Positions 28,919 to 37,622 of a stretch of 64,000 nt of DNA are shown in pieces; positions within the stretch are counted from its first letter, which is position 1, and each line of letters starts with the position of its first letter. The stretch spans positions 434,001-498,000 of the forward strand of contig NZ_OY725717.1 in the NCBI RefSeq assembly GCF_963360655.1. Reading direction: 5' to 3'. Under the pieces are notes generated by a model that was given only the letters and a program-made list of their open reading frames with translations, had not been told where the DNA came from and searched no databases. Position numbers and translations under genes: made by a program. Source of the DNA: Collinsella aerofaciens (GTDB lineage Bacteria; Actinomycetota; Coriobacteriia; Coriobacteriales; Coriobacteriaceae).

Positions 28919-31126
28919 ATGGGTCCTCGCCAACGACAGGGACACGGTCGCTCTAAGACGCACGCCCTGCCCGTCATCCTGCTCTCGCTTTTGGGCTTTT
29001 TGCTCATCGCGGGCGTAGCATTTGGCATCGGCATGATCGGCAACGTCAACCGCTGGCTGTCCGACCTGCCCGACTACACCGACGCCAACGCCTATCTGGT
29101 CAGCGAGCCTACCGAAATTGTTGACTGCAACGGCAATACCATTGCGAGCTTCTACACGCAAAACCGCAAGTCCATCACCAAGGACCAAGTGTCCCCGTAC
29201 GTGCTGCAGGGCACCGTTGACGTTGAGGACGAGCGCTTCTACGAGCATGGCGGCATCGACCTCTGGGGCATTGCACGCGCATCGGTGGCAACCCTCACCG
29301 GCGGCCACGAGGGTGCATCGACCATCACCCAGCAGCTGGTTCGCAACACCATCTTGCAGGAGGAACAATTCGACTCGACCATCGAGCGTAAGGTGCGCGA
29401 GGCCTATATCGCCATCAAGATGGAGGATATGTACTCCAAAGACGAGATCCTCATGATGTACCTCAACACCATCTACTACGGCCATGGAGCATATGGCATC
29501 GAGGCCGCCGCCGAGACCTATCTGTCCAAAACCGCCGCCGACCTCACCCTGAGCGAGGCCGCGCTGCTCATCGGCCTTCCCAACTCGCCCTCGCAGTACG
29601 ACCCCACGGTTAATCCCGACTTGGCGCTGTCCCGCCGCAACAAGGTTCTGGACAACATGCTGCGTCTGGGCCACATCACGCAGGAAGAGCACGATGCCGC
29701 GCAGGCTGAGCCCATCACGCTTAACGTGACCGAGATTTCGGGCAGTGGCGTCGATGTGTACTCTCAGCCCTACTTTGTCGCCTACGTTAAGCAGCTGCTT
29801 GAGCAGGAGTTCTCCACCGACGTGCTCTTTAAGGGCGGTCTGACCGTCAAGACCACCATCGACCCCACCATGCAGCAGGTGGCCGAGGAGGCCGTGCGCT
29901 CGCAGCTCGACACGCTTTCGCTCGACGGCCTGGACATGGGCATGGTCGTCGTTGACCCCAAGACCGGCTACATCAAGTGCATGGTAGGCGGCTACGACTA
30001 CAACGCCGACGAGAATCACGTGAACCACGCTACGGCAAAGCGCCCCGTGGGCTCCACGTTTAAGGCCTTTACGCTGGCAACTGCCATCCAAAACGGTATG
30101 AACCCCAGCGTCACCCTCAACTGCAACTCGCCGCTCAAGGCCAAGGGCACCACGACCGAGGTGCAAAACTACGGCAACCAGAGCTATGGCAACATCACGC
30201 TTAAGCAGGCAACGGCATACTCATCCAACACCGGCTACATTCAGGTGGCCGAAGCCATCGGCAATGACAAGATCATGTCGCTCGTCAAAAAGCTTGGCAT
30301 CGATCCCGCCAAGGACAATATCGAGGACGTTCCCGTCATGACGCTCGGCACCGGGTCCATCTCACCGCTCGAGATGGCATCTGCCTACGCAACGTTTGCC
30401 AACGGTGGCTACTACCGTCAGCCCATCGCCATTACCGAGATCGACTCGCGTACCGGCTCGGTTCTGTACCAGCACACCGACAATCCCACGCAGGTGCTCA
30501 CCGAAGGCGAGGCTGCCGCGGTTACCGATGTTCTATCCGGCGTCATGCAGGGCAGCGGCACGGGTGCCGCCGGCGCGCTGAACGTCAACCAGCCCTATGC
30601 CGGCAAGACGGGCACCACTGACAACACCACCAACCTGTGGTTCTGCGGCTTCACGCCGCAGCTGACATGCGCCCTGTGGACCGGTTATTCCGCAGGCGAG
30701 ATTCCCATCCAAAAGTACGGTTCGGACCTGCTGGGCGACAGCACCAACCTGCCCGTCTTTAAGAAGTTCATGAACACCGTTCTTGCGGGCACCGAGCGCG
30801 AGGAATTCTCGACCGGAACGGCTCCCACGTACAAGAACAATAACGTCTGGAAGTTCTACGGCACAAACAACAAAAAGAAAGACGAAGAGGATAAAGACGA
30901 GGAAAAAGAAGAGGAAGAGACCACAACCACCACAACGACAACGACAACCACGACCACTGAAACCCCGGGCGGTAACACCACCGGCGATAACGGTACGACA
31001 GGTGGCGACGGTGGCACGGGTGGCGATGGCGGCACGGGTGGCGACGGTGGCACGCCGGCGCCTACACCCGACCCTACGCCCACGCCCGACCCCTCTACGG
31101 GCCAGCAGACGCAAAGCGGCATCTGA
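28919..31126 (+). CDS. Class A penicillin-binding protein (PBP1A type)
   Basis: Bifunctional peptidoglycan polymerase and transpeptidase, 735 residues, anchored by one N-terminal membrane segment (about residues 17-40). The GT51 domain has VEDERFYEHGGIDLWGI near 104 and GASTITQQLVRN near 138. The transpeptidase domain has STFK (Ser379), SSN and KTG (Lys563). The C-terminus is a charged linker, a run of 13 Thr residues, then repeats of Gly-Gly-Asp-Gly-Gly-Thr and a Pro-rich end, probably wall-spanning. The ATG follows GGAGG. It is divergent from the U32 gene and ends with a strong terminator and a TGA stop, which is rare in this window. Confidence 0.95.
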   Translation: MGPRQRQGHGRSKTHALPVILLSLLGFLLIAGVAFGIGMIGNVNRWLSDLPDYTDANAYLVSEPTEIVDCNGNTIASFYTQNRKSITKDQVSPYVLQGTVDVEDERFYEHGGIDLWGIARASVATLTGGHEGASTITQQLVRNTILQEEQFDSTIERKVREAYIAIKMEDMYSKDEILMMYLNTIYYGHGAYGIEAAAETYLSKTAADLTLSEAALLIGLPNSPSQYDPTVNPDLALSRRNKVLDNMLRLGHITQEEHDAAQAEPITLNVTEISGSGVDVYSQPYFVAYVKQLLEQEFSTDVLFKGGLTVKTTIDPTMQQVAEEAVRSQLDTLSLDGLDMGMVVVDPKTGYIKCMVGGYDYNADENHVNHATAKRPVGSTFKAFTLATAIQNGMNPSVTLNCNSPLKAKGTTTEVQNYGNQSYGNITLKQATAYSSNTGYIQVAEAIGNDKIMSLVKKLGIDPAKDNIEDVPVMTLGTGSISPLEMASAYATFANGGYYRQPIAITEIDSRTGSVLYQHTDNPTQVLTEGEAAAVTDVLSGVMQGSGTGAAGALNVNQPYAGKTGTTDNTTNLWFCGFTPQLTCALWTGYSAGEIPIQKYGSDLLGDSTNLPVFKKFMNTVLAGTEREEFSTGTAPTYKNNNVWKFYGTNNKKKDEEDKDEEKEEEETTTTTTTTTTTTTETPGGNTTGDNGTTGGDGGTGGDGGTGGDGGTPAPTPDPTPTPDPSTGQQTQSGI

Positions 31127-31133
31127 CACCAAG

Positions 31134-31175
31134 GCGCCCGAGCAGCACGTACGCTGCTCGGGCGCTTCTTTATTT
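31134..31175 (+). terminator. Rho-independent terminator after the penicillin-binding protein gene
   Basis: Perfect 13-bp arms GCGCCCGAGCAGC and GCTGCTCGGGCGC with a six-base loop, followed by TTCTTTATTT. Confidence 0.92.
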
Positions 31176-31247
31176 CAGCAGATGCCACAAGATGCCACGA
31201 CGGTCCCGGCTGCAAGACCGATAGGGCAACGGGTGCCGGCATGCAAA

Positions 31248-31273
31248 AGGGCGCTGACTTTCGTCAACGCCCT
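31248..31273 (-). terminator. Terminator hairpin after argR
   Basis: On the minus strand the hairpin reads AGGGCGTTGACGAAAGTCAG followed by CGCCCT and then TTTTG. It is 50 bases beyond the argR stop and lies back to back with the terminator of the convergent gene. Confidence 0.75.
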
Positions 31274-31323
31274 CGGCAATTACCTATAGCAACAATCGGC
31301 ACAGCAGCAGTGCCACGCATCCC

Positions 31324-31761
31324 CTACTTGTGAGAGTTACTCAGCTTGTTGATGAGCGCCTCAAGACGCTCTCCGTCCTCGGCCGTCTGCGCAATGACCA
31401 AGATCGTGTCGTTGCCGGCAAGCGAGCCAAGCACGTCGGGCAGCTCCGCGGCATCGACAGCCGCGGCAATACCGGAAGCCGTACCGGGCTGCGCCTTGAT
31501 CATAACCAGATTATCGGTGCGCAGTACGCCGGTAACCAACTCGGAAACCATGCGCTGCAGATGCAGGTCCTCGGCAAGGACATAGATGCCCTCGGGGAGC
31601 TTACGCAGTCCCATGTCCGCGATATCGCGCGAAACGGTCGCCTGCGTGCAATCGAAACCCATGGCGCGAAGCTCGTCTACCAAAACGCGCTGCGTACGTA
31701 CGTCCTTATTGCGAACAATATCTCTGATGGCATCCTGGCGCCCATTGCGTTTTTTGGCCAT
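31324..31761 (-). CDS. argR: Arginine repressor
   Basis: Arginine-responsive hexameric DNA-binding repressor/activator (ArgR/AhrC family), 145 residues. The N-terminal winged helix-turn-helix (residues about 5-70) contains CTQATVSRDIADMGLRKLP. The C-terminal oligomerisation and arginine-binding domain contains PGTASGIAAAVDAAELPDVLGSLAGNDTI, with the aspartates that contact arginine. The start at 31761 has GAGG upstream. No arginine-metabolism gene is adjacent. A possible ARG box lies 78 bases upstream, so it may repress itself. Confidence 0.94.
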   Translation of the reverse strand: MAKKRNGRQDAIRDIVRNKDVRTQRVLVDELRAMGFDCTQATVSRDIADMGLRKLPEGIYVLAEDLHLQRMVSELVTGVLRTDNLVMIKAQPGTASGIAAAVDAAELPDVLGSLAGNDTILVIAQTAEDGERLEALINKLSNSHK

Positions 31762-31838
31762 ACAAAACCTCACTCCAAAAGATGGCGGAGACAATCACTT
31801 AGTAATTGAATAGTTTAGCGCTATTTGAGGGTTTTAGT

Positions 31839-31852
31839 GAATAAGAACGCAT
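31839..31852 (-). promoter_or_regulatory. Possible ARG box upstream of argR
   Basis: On the plus strand TGAATAAGAACGCA, read on the minus strand as TGCGTTCTTATTCA, matches 8 of the 10 fixed positions of the ARG-box consensus (TGAAT-4-ATTCA). A second half-like TGAAT is at 31808. Only one good box is visible, so this is a suggestion. Confidence 0.3.
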
Positions 31853-31893
31853 TTCGAAACAATTCCATGCAATTTATTTCGAAAATCACGCTA

Positions 31894-32970
31894 CTAGACA
31901 GTCCGGACGCCCGAACGATTGAAAAAAGCCGCCAGATGCGTATACAACGCACATCGCATAGGCTTGGCACTAGCTATCGAACCATAGAGCAGACCTAGGC
32001 CCCGATGATTGCCTTTAAGAGCCGCAACCATCTGACGGGTACGCTGCGCTTCGAGCATATCATGCAAACGGGCCGAACGCTCTATTGAAGATACACCATG
32101 GGGGCTCAGACACAAATTTTCGATGCAGGCAACCAGGCCGGCGTAGTAATACCGCTGGCAGACCAGCTTCAACTGATCGCCACCGCCCGCGACGGCAAGC
32201 GAGTCGGCAAGCCTGTCGAGCGCCCCGATATCATCAGAAAGCTTGGCAAACATCGTGGGGTCAAACGTCTCCGTAATCGACGGCGCCACTGCATGAAAAC
32301 GGGCACGGCCACATCCCGAAACGCGCTTTGCCCGCGAAAGCGCGAACGTCAAAAAAGACACCGTGCGAAACGCATCGCCGTGCGCAAGGCACGCCTCAAA
32401 GAGGGCGCGATCATACAGCACGCCAGAGGTCTGTCGGATTAAACCACAGGAAACCAATTGGGTCAGGCAAGCCGCCCGGTCCTCATCTTCAGAAACGGAT
32501 GTCGCGTCCAAAACTCGGGAATGACGTTCGCGGTGAACATCGTAGCGATCGAGCGAAACAGAGGGAAACACGATGTCAGCAGAAGCGTCGCAGGAGCTTT
32601 CGACCATCTGCGAAAGGGACTGCGGCGCAAACCACTCATTGGCATTCATCGCAATGATCTGGGAGCCGCGCGAAGCCGCAAAACCGGCACGCAGGCAGGC
32701 GCCAGGCACTGGGTCCTCAACATCAATCAAATCAATATGAATGTCTCTGTCGGCAGCAACTTCGAGCGAATGGCGCACACCGGCTACCACGCCGCGGCAA
32801 ACGACGACAATCTGCAAATCGTAGAGGTCTTGGTTCTGGATGCTCTCGAGAGCGCGCATCGTATAACTGGGCGAACCCTCAACAATCAGGATCACCGAAA
32901 GTCGCGGATGCGAACCACGTCGAACCAAGTTTTCCGTCCTCTCGACAGCCAGTAACAAACTGCCGTTCAT
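31894..32970 (-). CDS. Glycosyltransferase family 2-like protein
   Basis: A 358-residue protein whose N-terminal 130 residues follow the GT-A fold of family 2 glycosyltransferases: RLSVILIVEGSPSYTMRALE, the QDLYDLQIVVV strand and the GACLRAGFAASRGSQIIAMN segment. Where active family members carry an Asp-rich metal motif (as in DADD), this protein has NANEW, so metal binding and activity are doubtful. The C-terminal part is not recognised. The start at 32970 has GGGGTG upstream; an ATG at 32985 is the alternative. Neighbours (truA upstream, argR downstream) give no hint of function. Confidence 0.6.
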   Translation of the reverse strand: MNGSLLLAVERTENLVRRGSHPRLSVILIVEGSPSYTMRALESIQNQDLYDLQIVVVCRGVVAGVRHSLEVAADRDIHIDLIDVEDPVPGACLRAGFAASRGSQIIAMNANEWFAPQSLSQMVESSCDASADIVFPSVSLDRYDVHRERHSRVLDATSVSEDEDRAACLTQLVSCGLIRQTSGVLYDRALFEACLAHGDAFRTVSFLTFALSRAKRVSGCGRARFHAVAPSITETFDPTMFAKLSDDIGALDRLADSLAVAGGGDQLKLVCQRYYYAGLVACIENLCLSPHGVSSIERSARLHDMLEAQRTRQMVAALKGNHRGLGLLYGSIASAKPMRCALYTHLAAFFNRSGVRTV

Positions 32971-33089
32971 GGTACACCCCGTCATTAAATGCGGATGGTC
33001 GCCCGTCGCGATGCACGTCAAGAACAGATGTTGCACACGCCCCGCTCACAGGCACTGCACACAAAGATCGCCGTCAGGAAGCCACTTCC

Positions 33090-33914
33090 CTAATCGATCA
33101 CCACAAGCTCGGCGGGGTCGTAGTCCACGCCCATAAAGGTAAGACCGCATGCGGGCGCCGTAGGACCGGCAGCGGAGCGATCGCAGGCATCAATTACCTC
33201 GCGCATCCACTCGGGATCGCGGCGATGCATGCCGATCTCGACAAGAGTGCCCACAATGGTTCGCACCATCGAATGCAAAAACGCATTGCCCTCGATGGTA
33301 AACGTGAGGATGTCCTCGCCAAAGGCGACCTCATGGCCAAACTCGGCACGCATTACGCAGCGGTGCGTAGGTTTGCCCACGGCAGAGGCGACCTTGCAAA
33401 AGCTCTTAAAGTCCTGCTCGCCCAAAAGCGCAGGGCAGGCGGCCGCCATCGCATCGACGTCGAGGGGATAGCGATGCCACCACACTGCACCGCGTGACAG
33501 CACGGGCCGCGCATCACGGTCGGCAATGCGATAGGTGTAAGTGCGAGAGCGCGCGTCAAAACGTGCAGAAAAGCCCTTACGAGCCTTGTAGACCTCGTTT
33601 ATGGCGATATCTTTGCCCAGGAGGGCATCCATAGCCCTCAGCCACCTACGGCGCGTCAAAGCGAGCTCAGCGTCCGTTACGGGCACGCTGATGTATTGGG
33701 CCACCGCATGAACGCCGGCATCGGTACGCCCCGCGCACGTCAGATCGATTGGGCGGCGCAGCAACGTCTCGATTGCACGGCGCAGCTCGCCTGCAACCGT
33801 CGTCTGGCCCGGCTGCTCGGCAAATCCGCTATAGGAGGAGCCATCGTAGGCCACGCGAAATACAAGGGTGGCGTCGAGCTCGAGGGTCGAATTGAAATCA
33901 GACGGCGCAGTCAT
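33090..33914 (-). CDS. truA: tRNA pseudouridine synthase A
   Basis: Isomerises uridines 38-40 in the anticodon arm of many tRNAs. The 274-residue protein has the catalytic aspartate in CAGRTDAGVHAVAQ near residue 60, plus FSARFDARSRTYTYRI near 118 and the C-terminal FLHSMVRTIVGTLVEIG region. The start at 33914 has GGGAGCG upstream; an ATG five codons earlier is less likely because that site would lie inside the gene. It follows rplQ, as in many Gram-positive alpha operons, but a terminator separates them. Confidence 0.95.
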   Translation of the reverse strand: MTAPSDFNSTLELDATLVFRVAYDGSSYSGFAEQPGQTTVAGELRRAIETLLRRPIDLTCAGRTDAGVHAVAQYISVPVTDAELALTRRRWLRAMDALLGKDIAINEVYKARKGFSARFDARSRTYTYRIADRDARPVLSRGAVWWHRYPLDVDAMAAACPALLGEQDFKSFCKVASAVGKPTHRCVMRAEFGHEVAFGEDILTFTIEGNAFLHSMVRTIVGTLVEIGMHRRDPEWMREVIDACDRSAAGPTAPACGLTFMGVDYDPAELVVID

Positions 33915-33949
33915 GGGCGCTCCCAACAAACTAGCAACGGTATTGCGAC

Positions 33950-33980
33950 AAAAAAAGAGGGGTACGCGAACGTACCCCTC
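33950..33980 (-). terminator. Rho-independent terminator ending the ribosomal operon
   Basis: On the minus strand arms GAGGGGTACG and CGTACCCCTC with a four-base loop are followed by seven Ts, 27 bases past the rplQ stop. It marks the end of the rplE-rplQ gene run. Confidence 0.92.
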
Positions 33981-34006
33981 GAATATAGCCTATGCAGACA
34001 GAATGT

Positions 34007-34474
34007 CTACTCAGCGGTCTCCTCAGCAGGAGCCTCCTCGACGGCCTCGACCTTCTTGGGAGCAGCGGCCTTCTTGGGGGCCGGAGCAGCCTTCTTGGCC
34101 TTAGGCGTGCAAGGCTCGGTGACGAGCTCCATGATAACGATAGGAGCGTTATCGCCCTTACGGTTACCGAGCTTCATGATGCGGGTGTAACCGCCGTTGC
34201 GGTCCTGCCACATGCCCTGAGCAGCCTTGTCGAAGATCTCGGCAACGAGCTGCTTATCGCCGAGCTTGGCGATAGCCAGACGACGAGAGTGCAGGTCGCC
34301 CTTCTTGGCCCAGGTGATGATCGGGTCGACGACCGAACGCAGCGCCTTAGCGCGGGTCTCGGTGGTCTTGATGCGGTCGTTCTCGAAGAGAGCCTTAGCA
34401 AGGCTCTTCTTCATGGCCTTGGTGTGGCTCGCATCGGTGCCGAGCTTCAGGCCCTTCTTAACGTTGTGACGCAT
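34007..34474 (-). CDS. rplQ: 50S ribosomal protein L17 with Ala/Pro/Lys tail
   Basis: Large-subunit protein near the peptide exit tunnel. Residues 1-118 match L17, starting MRHNVKKGLKLGTDASHTKA and including the LFENDRIKTTETRAKALR segment. About 37 further residues rich in Lys, Ala, Pro and Glu follow, ending in an acidic stretch; typical bacterial L17 is 115-130 residues. The tail style resembles that of L31 in this window. It is the last gene of the alpha operon, 30 bases after rpoA. Confidence 0.96.
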   Translation of the reverse strand: MRHNVKKGLKLGTDASHTKAMKKSLAKALFENDRIKTTETRAKALRSVVDPIITWAKKGDLHSRRLAIAKLGDKQLVAEIFDKAAQGMWQDRNGGYTRIMKLGNRKGDNAPIVIMELVTEPCTPKAKKAAPAPKKAAAPKKVEAVEEAPAEETAE

Positions 34475-34504
34475 GGTCTAGTTTCTCCTCAAATATGCGA
34501 AGCA

Positions 34505-35446
34505 TTAAGCCTTCAGGCTCAGGCCCATGGACTCAAGCTTGTCCTTCACTTCCTCGATCGACTTAACACCGAAGTTACGGATGTTGAGCAGATCGTTCTC
34601 CGAGAACTCAACAAGCTGACGGACCGAGTGAATGCTGGCGCGCTTAAGGCAGTTGTAGGAACGGACGGAAAGGTCCAGATCCTCGATCTGCTTGTCCAGC
34701 TCGGCGTTGTCGTTGGTGACCTCGGGAGCGAAGATCGAAGCCTCCTCCTCGACCTCGGGGGTCTCGGCAAGGTTCATAAAGGCGGCCATATGCTGGTTGA
34801 TGATATTGGCAGCCTGAACCACGGCGTCGCGCGGGGCGATGGAACCGTTGGTCTCGATCTCGAGGACAAGGCGGTCGTAGTCGGTATGCTGGCCGACACG
34901 GCAAGCCTCAACGAGCTTGGCGCAACGGGACACCGGCGAGTACAGCGAGTCGACGTTGATCACACCGATGGGATCGTTGTCACGCTTGTTAGCCTCGCCA
35001 GAGACATAGCCGCGACCATAGCCGATGCGCATGCTCATGGTGAGATGGCCACCCTCGGTGAGCGTAGCAATGTGCTGCTCGGGGTTGACCAGCTCAAACT
35101 CGGACGGAATAAAGAAGTCCGCACCGGTGACCTCGCAGGGGCCGTCAACCGAGATGGTGGCGGTCGCCTCGTCGGTCGTGCCGAGAGCCCTGAAGACAAG
35201 ACCCTTGACATTCAGGACGATGTCGGTGACATCCTCGACCATGTTAGGGATGGTCATGAACTCGTGCTGCGCACCATCGATCTGAATGGCCTCGACGGCG
35301 GCACCCTCGAGCGAGGACAGAAGAACACGACGAAGCGAGTTACCCAGCGTATCGCCGTAGCCACGCTCGAGCGGCTCGACGGAGACACGAGCAGAGGTCT
35401 CGTTGATCTCTTCGACCTGAACCTGAGGCCTAATGAATTCTGACAT
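34505..35446 (-). CDS. rpoA: RNA polymerase subunit alpha
   Basis: Assembly platform of RNA polymerase and contact point for activators and UP elements. The 313 residues comprise the N-terminal dimerisation domain with ERGYGDTLGNSLRRVLLSS near 28-46, a linker, and the C-terminal domain with DLSVRSYNCLKRA and FSENDLLNIRNFGVKSIEEV. The length is normal. The ATG follows GGAGG. It lies between rpsD and rplQ in the conserved order. Confidence 0.98.
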   Translation of the reverse strand: MSEFIRPQVQVEEINETSARVSVEPLERGYGDTLGNSLRRVLLSSLEGAAVEAIQIDGAQHEFMTIPNMVEDVTDIVLNVKGLVFRALGTTDEATATISVDGPCEVTGADFFIPSEFELVNPEQHIATLTEGGHLTMSMRIGYGRGYVSGEANKRDNDPIGVINVDSLYSPVSRCAKLVEACRVGQHTDYDRLVLEIETNGSIAPRDAVVQAANIINQHMAAFMNLAETPEVEEEASIFAPEVTNDNAELDKQIEDLDLSVRSYNCLKRASIHSVRQLVEFSENDLLNIRNFGVKSIEEVKDKLESMGLSLKA

Positions 35447-35478
35447 GTATTACCTCCAGCCTCAGCAGCCCGGATGGA

Positions 35479-36075
35479 CTACTTAGAGTAGAGCTCGACG
35501 ATGAGCTGCTCGTTGATATCACCGCTGATCTGCTCACGCGTCGGCAGAGCGAGCACGTTACCAGACAGCTTCTCGATATCGACCTCGAGCCAGCCAGGGA
35601 CCTCAAAGCGCTCGGAGGAAATCAGGGCCTCCTTGATGGGGAGGAGGTCACGGAACTTCTCGCCGACAGCGACGACGTCGCCGGCCTTGACGCGGTAGGA
35701 CGGAATGTCCACGCGCTTGCCGTTCACGGTGAAGTGACCGTGACGGACGGACTGACGAGCCTCTTTGCGGGTGCGAGCGAAGCCCAGACGGAAGACGACG
35801 TTGTCGAGGCGAGACTCAAGGATGATCATGAGGTTCTCACCGGTGACGCCGTTCATCTTACGGGCCTTGTTGAAGTAGCCGTGGAACTGCTTCTCCAGAA
35901 CGCCATAGATGAACTTGACCTTCTGCTTCTCACGCAGCTGCATGCCGTACTCAGATTCCTTGCGACGGCGCTTGGGCTGACGGATAGATTCCTTCTTGCT
36001 GCTGTAACCGAGCTCAGCGGGATCGATCCCGAGCTGACGGCAGCGCTTAAGAACAGGAGTCCTGTCGATTGCCAT
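35479..36075 (-). CDS. rpsD: 30S ribosomal protein S4
   Basis: Primary 16S rRNA-binding protein of the small subunit, 198 residues. It starts MAIDRTPVLKRCRQLGIDP and carries the S4 RNA-binding domain around residues 90-150, with RLDNVVFRLGFARTRKEARQ and HFTVNGKRVDIPSYRVK. It lacks the N-terminal zinc cysteines found in some S4 forms. The conserved location between rpsK and rpoA supports the call. Confidence 0.98.
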   Translation of the reverse strand: MAIDRTPVLKRCRQLGIDPAELGYSSKKESIRQPKRRRKESEYGMQLREKQKVKFIYGVLEKQFHGYFNKARKMNGVTGENLMIILESRLDNVVFRLGFARTRKEARQSVRHGHFTVNGKRVDIPSYRVKAGDVVAVGEKFRDLLPIKEALISSERFEVPGWLEVDIEKLSGNVLALPTREQISGDINEQLIVELYSK

Positions 36076-36094
36076 ATTGATACGATCCTTTCAG

Positions 36095-36499
36095 TTACAC
36101 GCGGCGACGCTTCTTGGGGCGGCAGCCGTTGTGCGGAATGGGGGTCTTGTCCTGGATGCTCGAGACCTCGAGGCCAGCAGCCTGGAGGGAGCGGATGGCG
36201 GTCTCACGACCGGAGCCGGGGCCCTTAACGAAGACGGAAACCTTCTTCATACCGTGCTCCATGGCCTGCTTGGCAGCAGCTTCGGCAGCCATCTGGGCAG
36301 CGAACGGCGTGGACTTACGGGAGCCCTTGAAGCCCACCTGGCCAGCCGACTTCCAGGAAATGACGTTGCCCTGGGGATCGGTGATCGAAACGATCGTGTT
36401 GTTGAACGTAGAACGAATGTGAGCCTGGCCCACGGAAATGTTCTTACGGTCCGCGCGCTTCAGACGGGCAGCGCGAACGTTCTTCTTAGCAGTAGCCAT
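36095..36499 (-). CDS. rpsK: 30S ribosomal protein S11
   Basis: Small-subunit platform protein that helps select the start codon region of mRNA. The 134 residues include [20 protein letters not shown] and the C-terminal [15 protein letters not shown] typical of the family. Its start codon lies 14 bases after the rpsM stop. Confidence 0.98.
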   Translation of the reverse strand: MATAKKNVRAARLKRADRKNISVGQAHIRSTFNNTIVSITDPQGNVISWKSAGQVGFKGSRKSTPFAAQMAAEAAAKQAMEHGMKKVSVFVKGPGSGRETAIRSLQAAGLEVSSIQDKTPIPHNGCRPKKRRRV

Positions 36500-36513
36500 C
36501 TATCTAGCGCTCC

Positions 36514-36888
36514 TTATTTCTTCTTCTTAGCACCGATCTGACGCTTCGGACCCTTGCGGGTACGAGCGTTAGTGTGGGTGCGCTGGCCGCGGACCGGGAG
36601 GCCCTTGCGGTGACGAAGGCCGCGGTTGCAGCCGATGTCCATAAGGCGCTTGACGTTCTGGTTGCGCTCACGGCGGAGGTCGCCCTCAACCATGATCTGA
36701 TTCTTATCGATATAATCGCGGATGGCGTTAACCTCATCCTCGGTGAGGTCCTTAACGCGCGTATCCACGTTAACGTTGCACTCGACGCAAATCTTCGTCG
36801 CAGTGGTGCGGCCGATGCCGTAAATGTAGGTCAGACCGATCTCAACGCGCTTCTCACGCGGGAGGTCGACACCATTAATACGGGCCAA
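36514..36888 (-). CDS. rpsM: 30S ribosomal protein S13
   Basis: Head protein of the small subunit that contacts the large subunit and tRNA. The 124 residues begin [20 protein letters not shown] and end with the basic tail [16 protein letters not shown]; the [18 protein letters not shown] motif is present. It follows rpmJ by 14 bases. Confidence 0.98.
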   Translation of the reverse strand: MARINGVDLPREKRVEIGLTYIYGIGRTTATKICVECNVNVDTRVKDLTEDEVNAIRDYIDKNQIMVEGDLRRERNQNVKRLMDIGCNRGLRHRKGLPVRGQRTHTNARTRKGPKRQIGAKKKK

Positions 36889-36902
36889 CGTAGTCTCCTC
36901 TC

Positions 36903-37016
36903 TTAACCCTGACGCTGCTTATGACGGGGGTTCTCGCAAATGACGAGGACCTTGCCGTGGCGCCTAATGATTTTGCACTTATCGCACATCTTCTTGACCG
37001 AAGGACGTACCTTCAT
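36903..37016 (-). CDS. rpmJ: 50S ribosomal protein L36
   Basis: A 37-residue zinc-binding large-subunit protein. The sequence starts [15 protein letters not shown] and ends NPRHKQRQG, with the ligands C11, C14, C27 and H32 all present, so this is the zinc form. The start ATG follows GAAAGGAAG. It sits between infA and rpsM as in most bacteria. Confidence 0.97.
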   Translation of the reverse strand: MKVRPSVKKMCDKCKIIRRHGKVLVICENPRHKQRQG

Positions 37017-37163
37017 CGTTCTTCCTTTCGGTAGCGCTCAAACTACTTCCCTACTATCTACTCGCCCAGCCGCAGGCGTTTAAAACTATGGCTGGTCTTC
37101 ACACGCAAACCGACCGTAGGTTGAGCTAAGCCTGCAGTCGGAAAAGAGCGTGTATGCGTGTCG

Positions 37164-37382
37164 CTATTTATAGCGATAGGTGATGCGACCGCGGGTCAGG
37201 TCGTACGGGGAAAGCTCCACGACAACCCTGTCACCGGGGAGAATGCGGATGTAATTCATTCGGATCTTGCCAGAAATGTTGCACAGAACCGAATGACCGT
37301 TCTCGAGCTCGACCTTAAACATGGCGTTGGGCAGCGGTTCCTTTACCGTACCCTCGAGCTCAATTGCGTCTTCCTTCTTCAC
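37164..37382 (-). CDS. infA: Translation initiation factor IF-1
   Basis: A one-domain OB-fold protein that occupies the ribosomal A site during initiation. With a GTG start at 37382 it has 72 residues, the same as E. coli IF-1, and reads [20 protein letters not shown], then [20 protein letters not shown] two codons upstream (37388) is the alternative; no ATG is in frame. The 147 bases between infA and rpmJ hold no recognisable gene. A promoter candidate for infA (TTACGA, 17 bases, TAGAAT on the minus strand near 37420) is weak. Confidence 0.95.
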   Translation of the reverse strand: MKKEDAIELEGTVKEPLPNAMFKVELENGHSVLCNISGKIRMNYIRILPGDRVVVELSPYDLTRGRITYRYK

Positions 37383-37495
37383 AAGCAATCATCTTTCTCT
37401 AGAAAACGACAGCGATTGAGTATTCTACAATACGCATGCACGTATCGTAATATCTTCGTAATGGCTCCACATCTAAGTGGAACTTGTTACATTTG

Positions 37496-37622
37496 AAATG
37501 TAAAACAAAGCCGTTCCCTGATGCCCAAGAACGCCTTGAAATGAGAAGGCATAGACCTTGGGGTCATGCCTTCGAAATTGAAAGGCGAGGTTGGGCATCA
37601 GGGGGCGGCGATTTTTACATTT
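37496..37622. repeat. Structured intergenic element with 54-bp conserved core, copy 2
   Basis: Outer arms AAATGTAAAA (37496-37505) and TTTTACATTT (37613-37622), and further CCCTGATGCCCAA/TTGGGCATCAGGG pairing, enclose the core at 37533-37586. The core matches copy 1 (25358-25411) at 45 of 54 positions, and the changed bases in the middle stem are paired changes. The map stop codon lies in the right outer arm. Confidence 0.8.
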
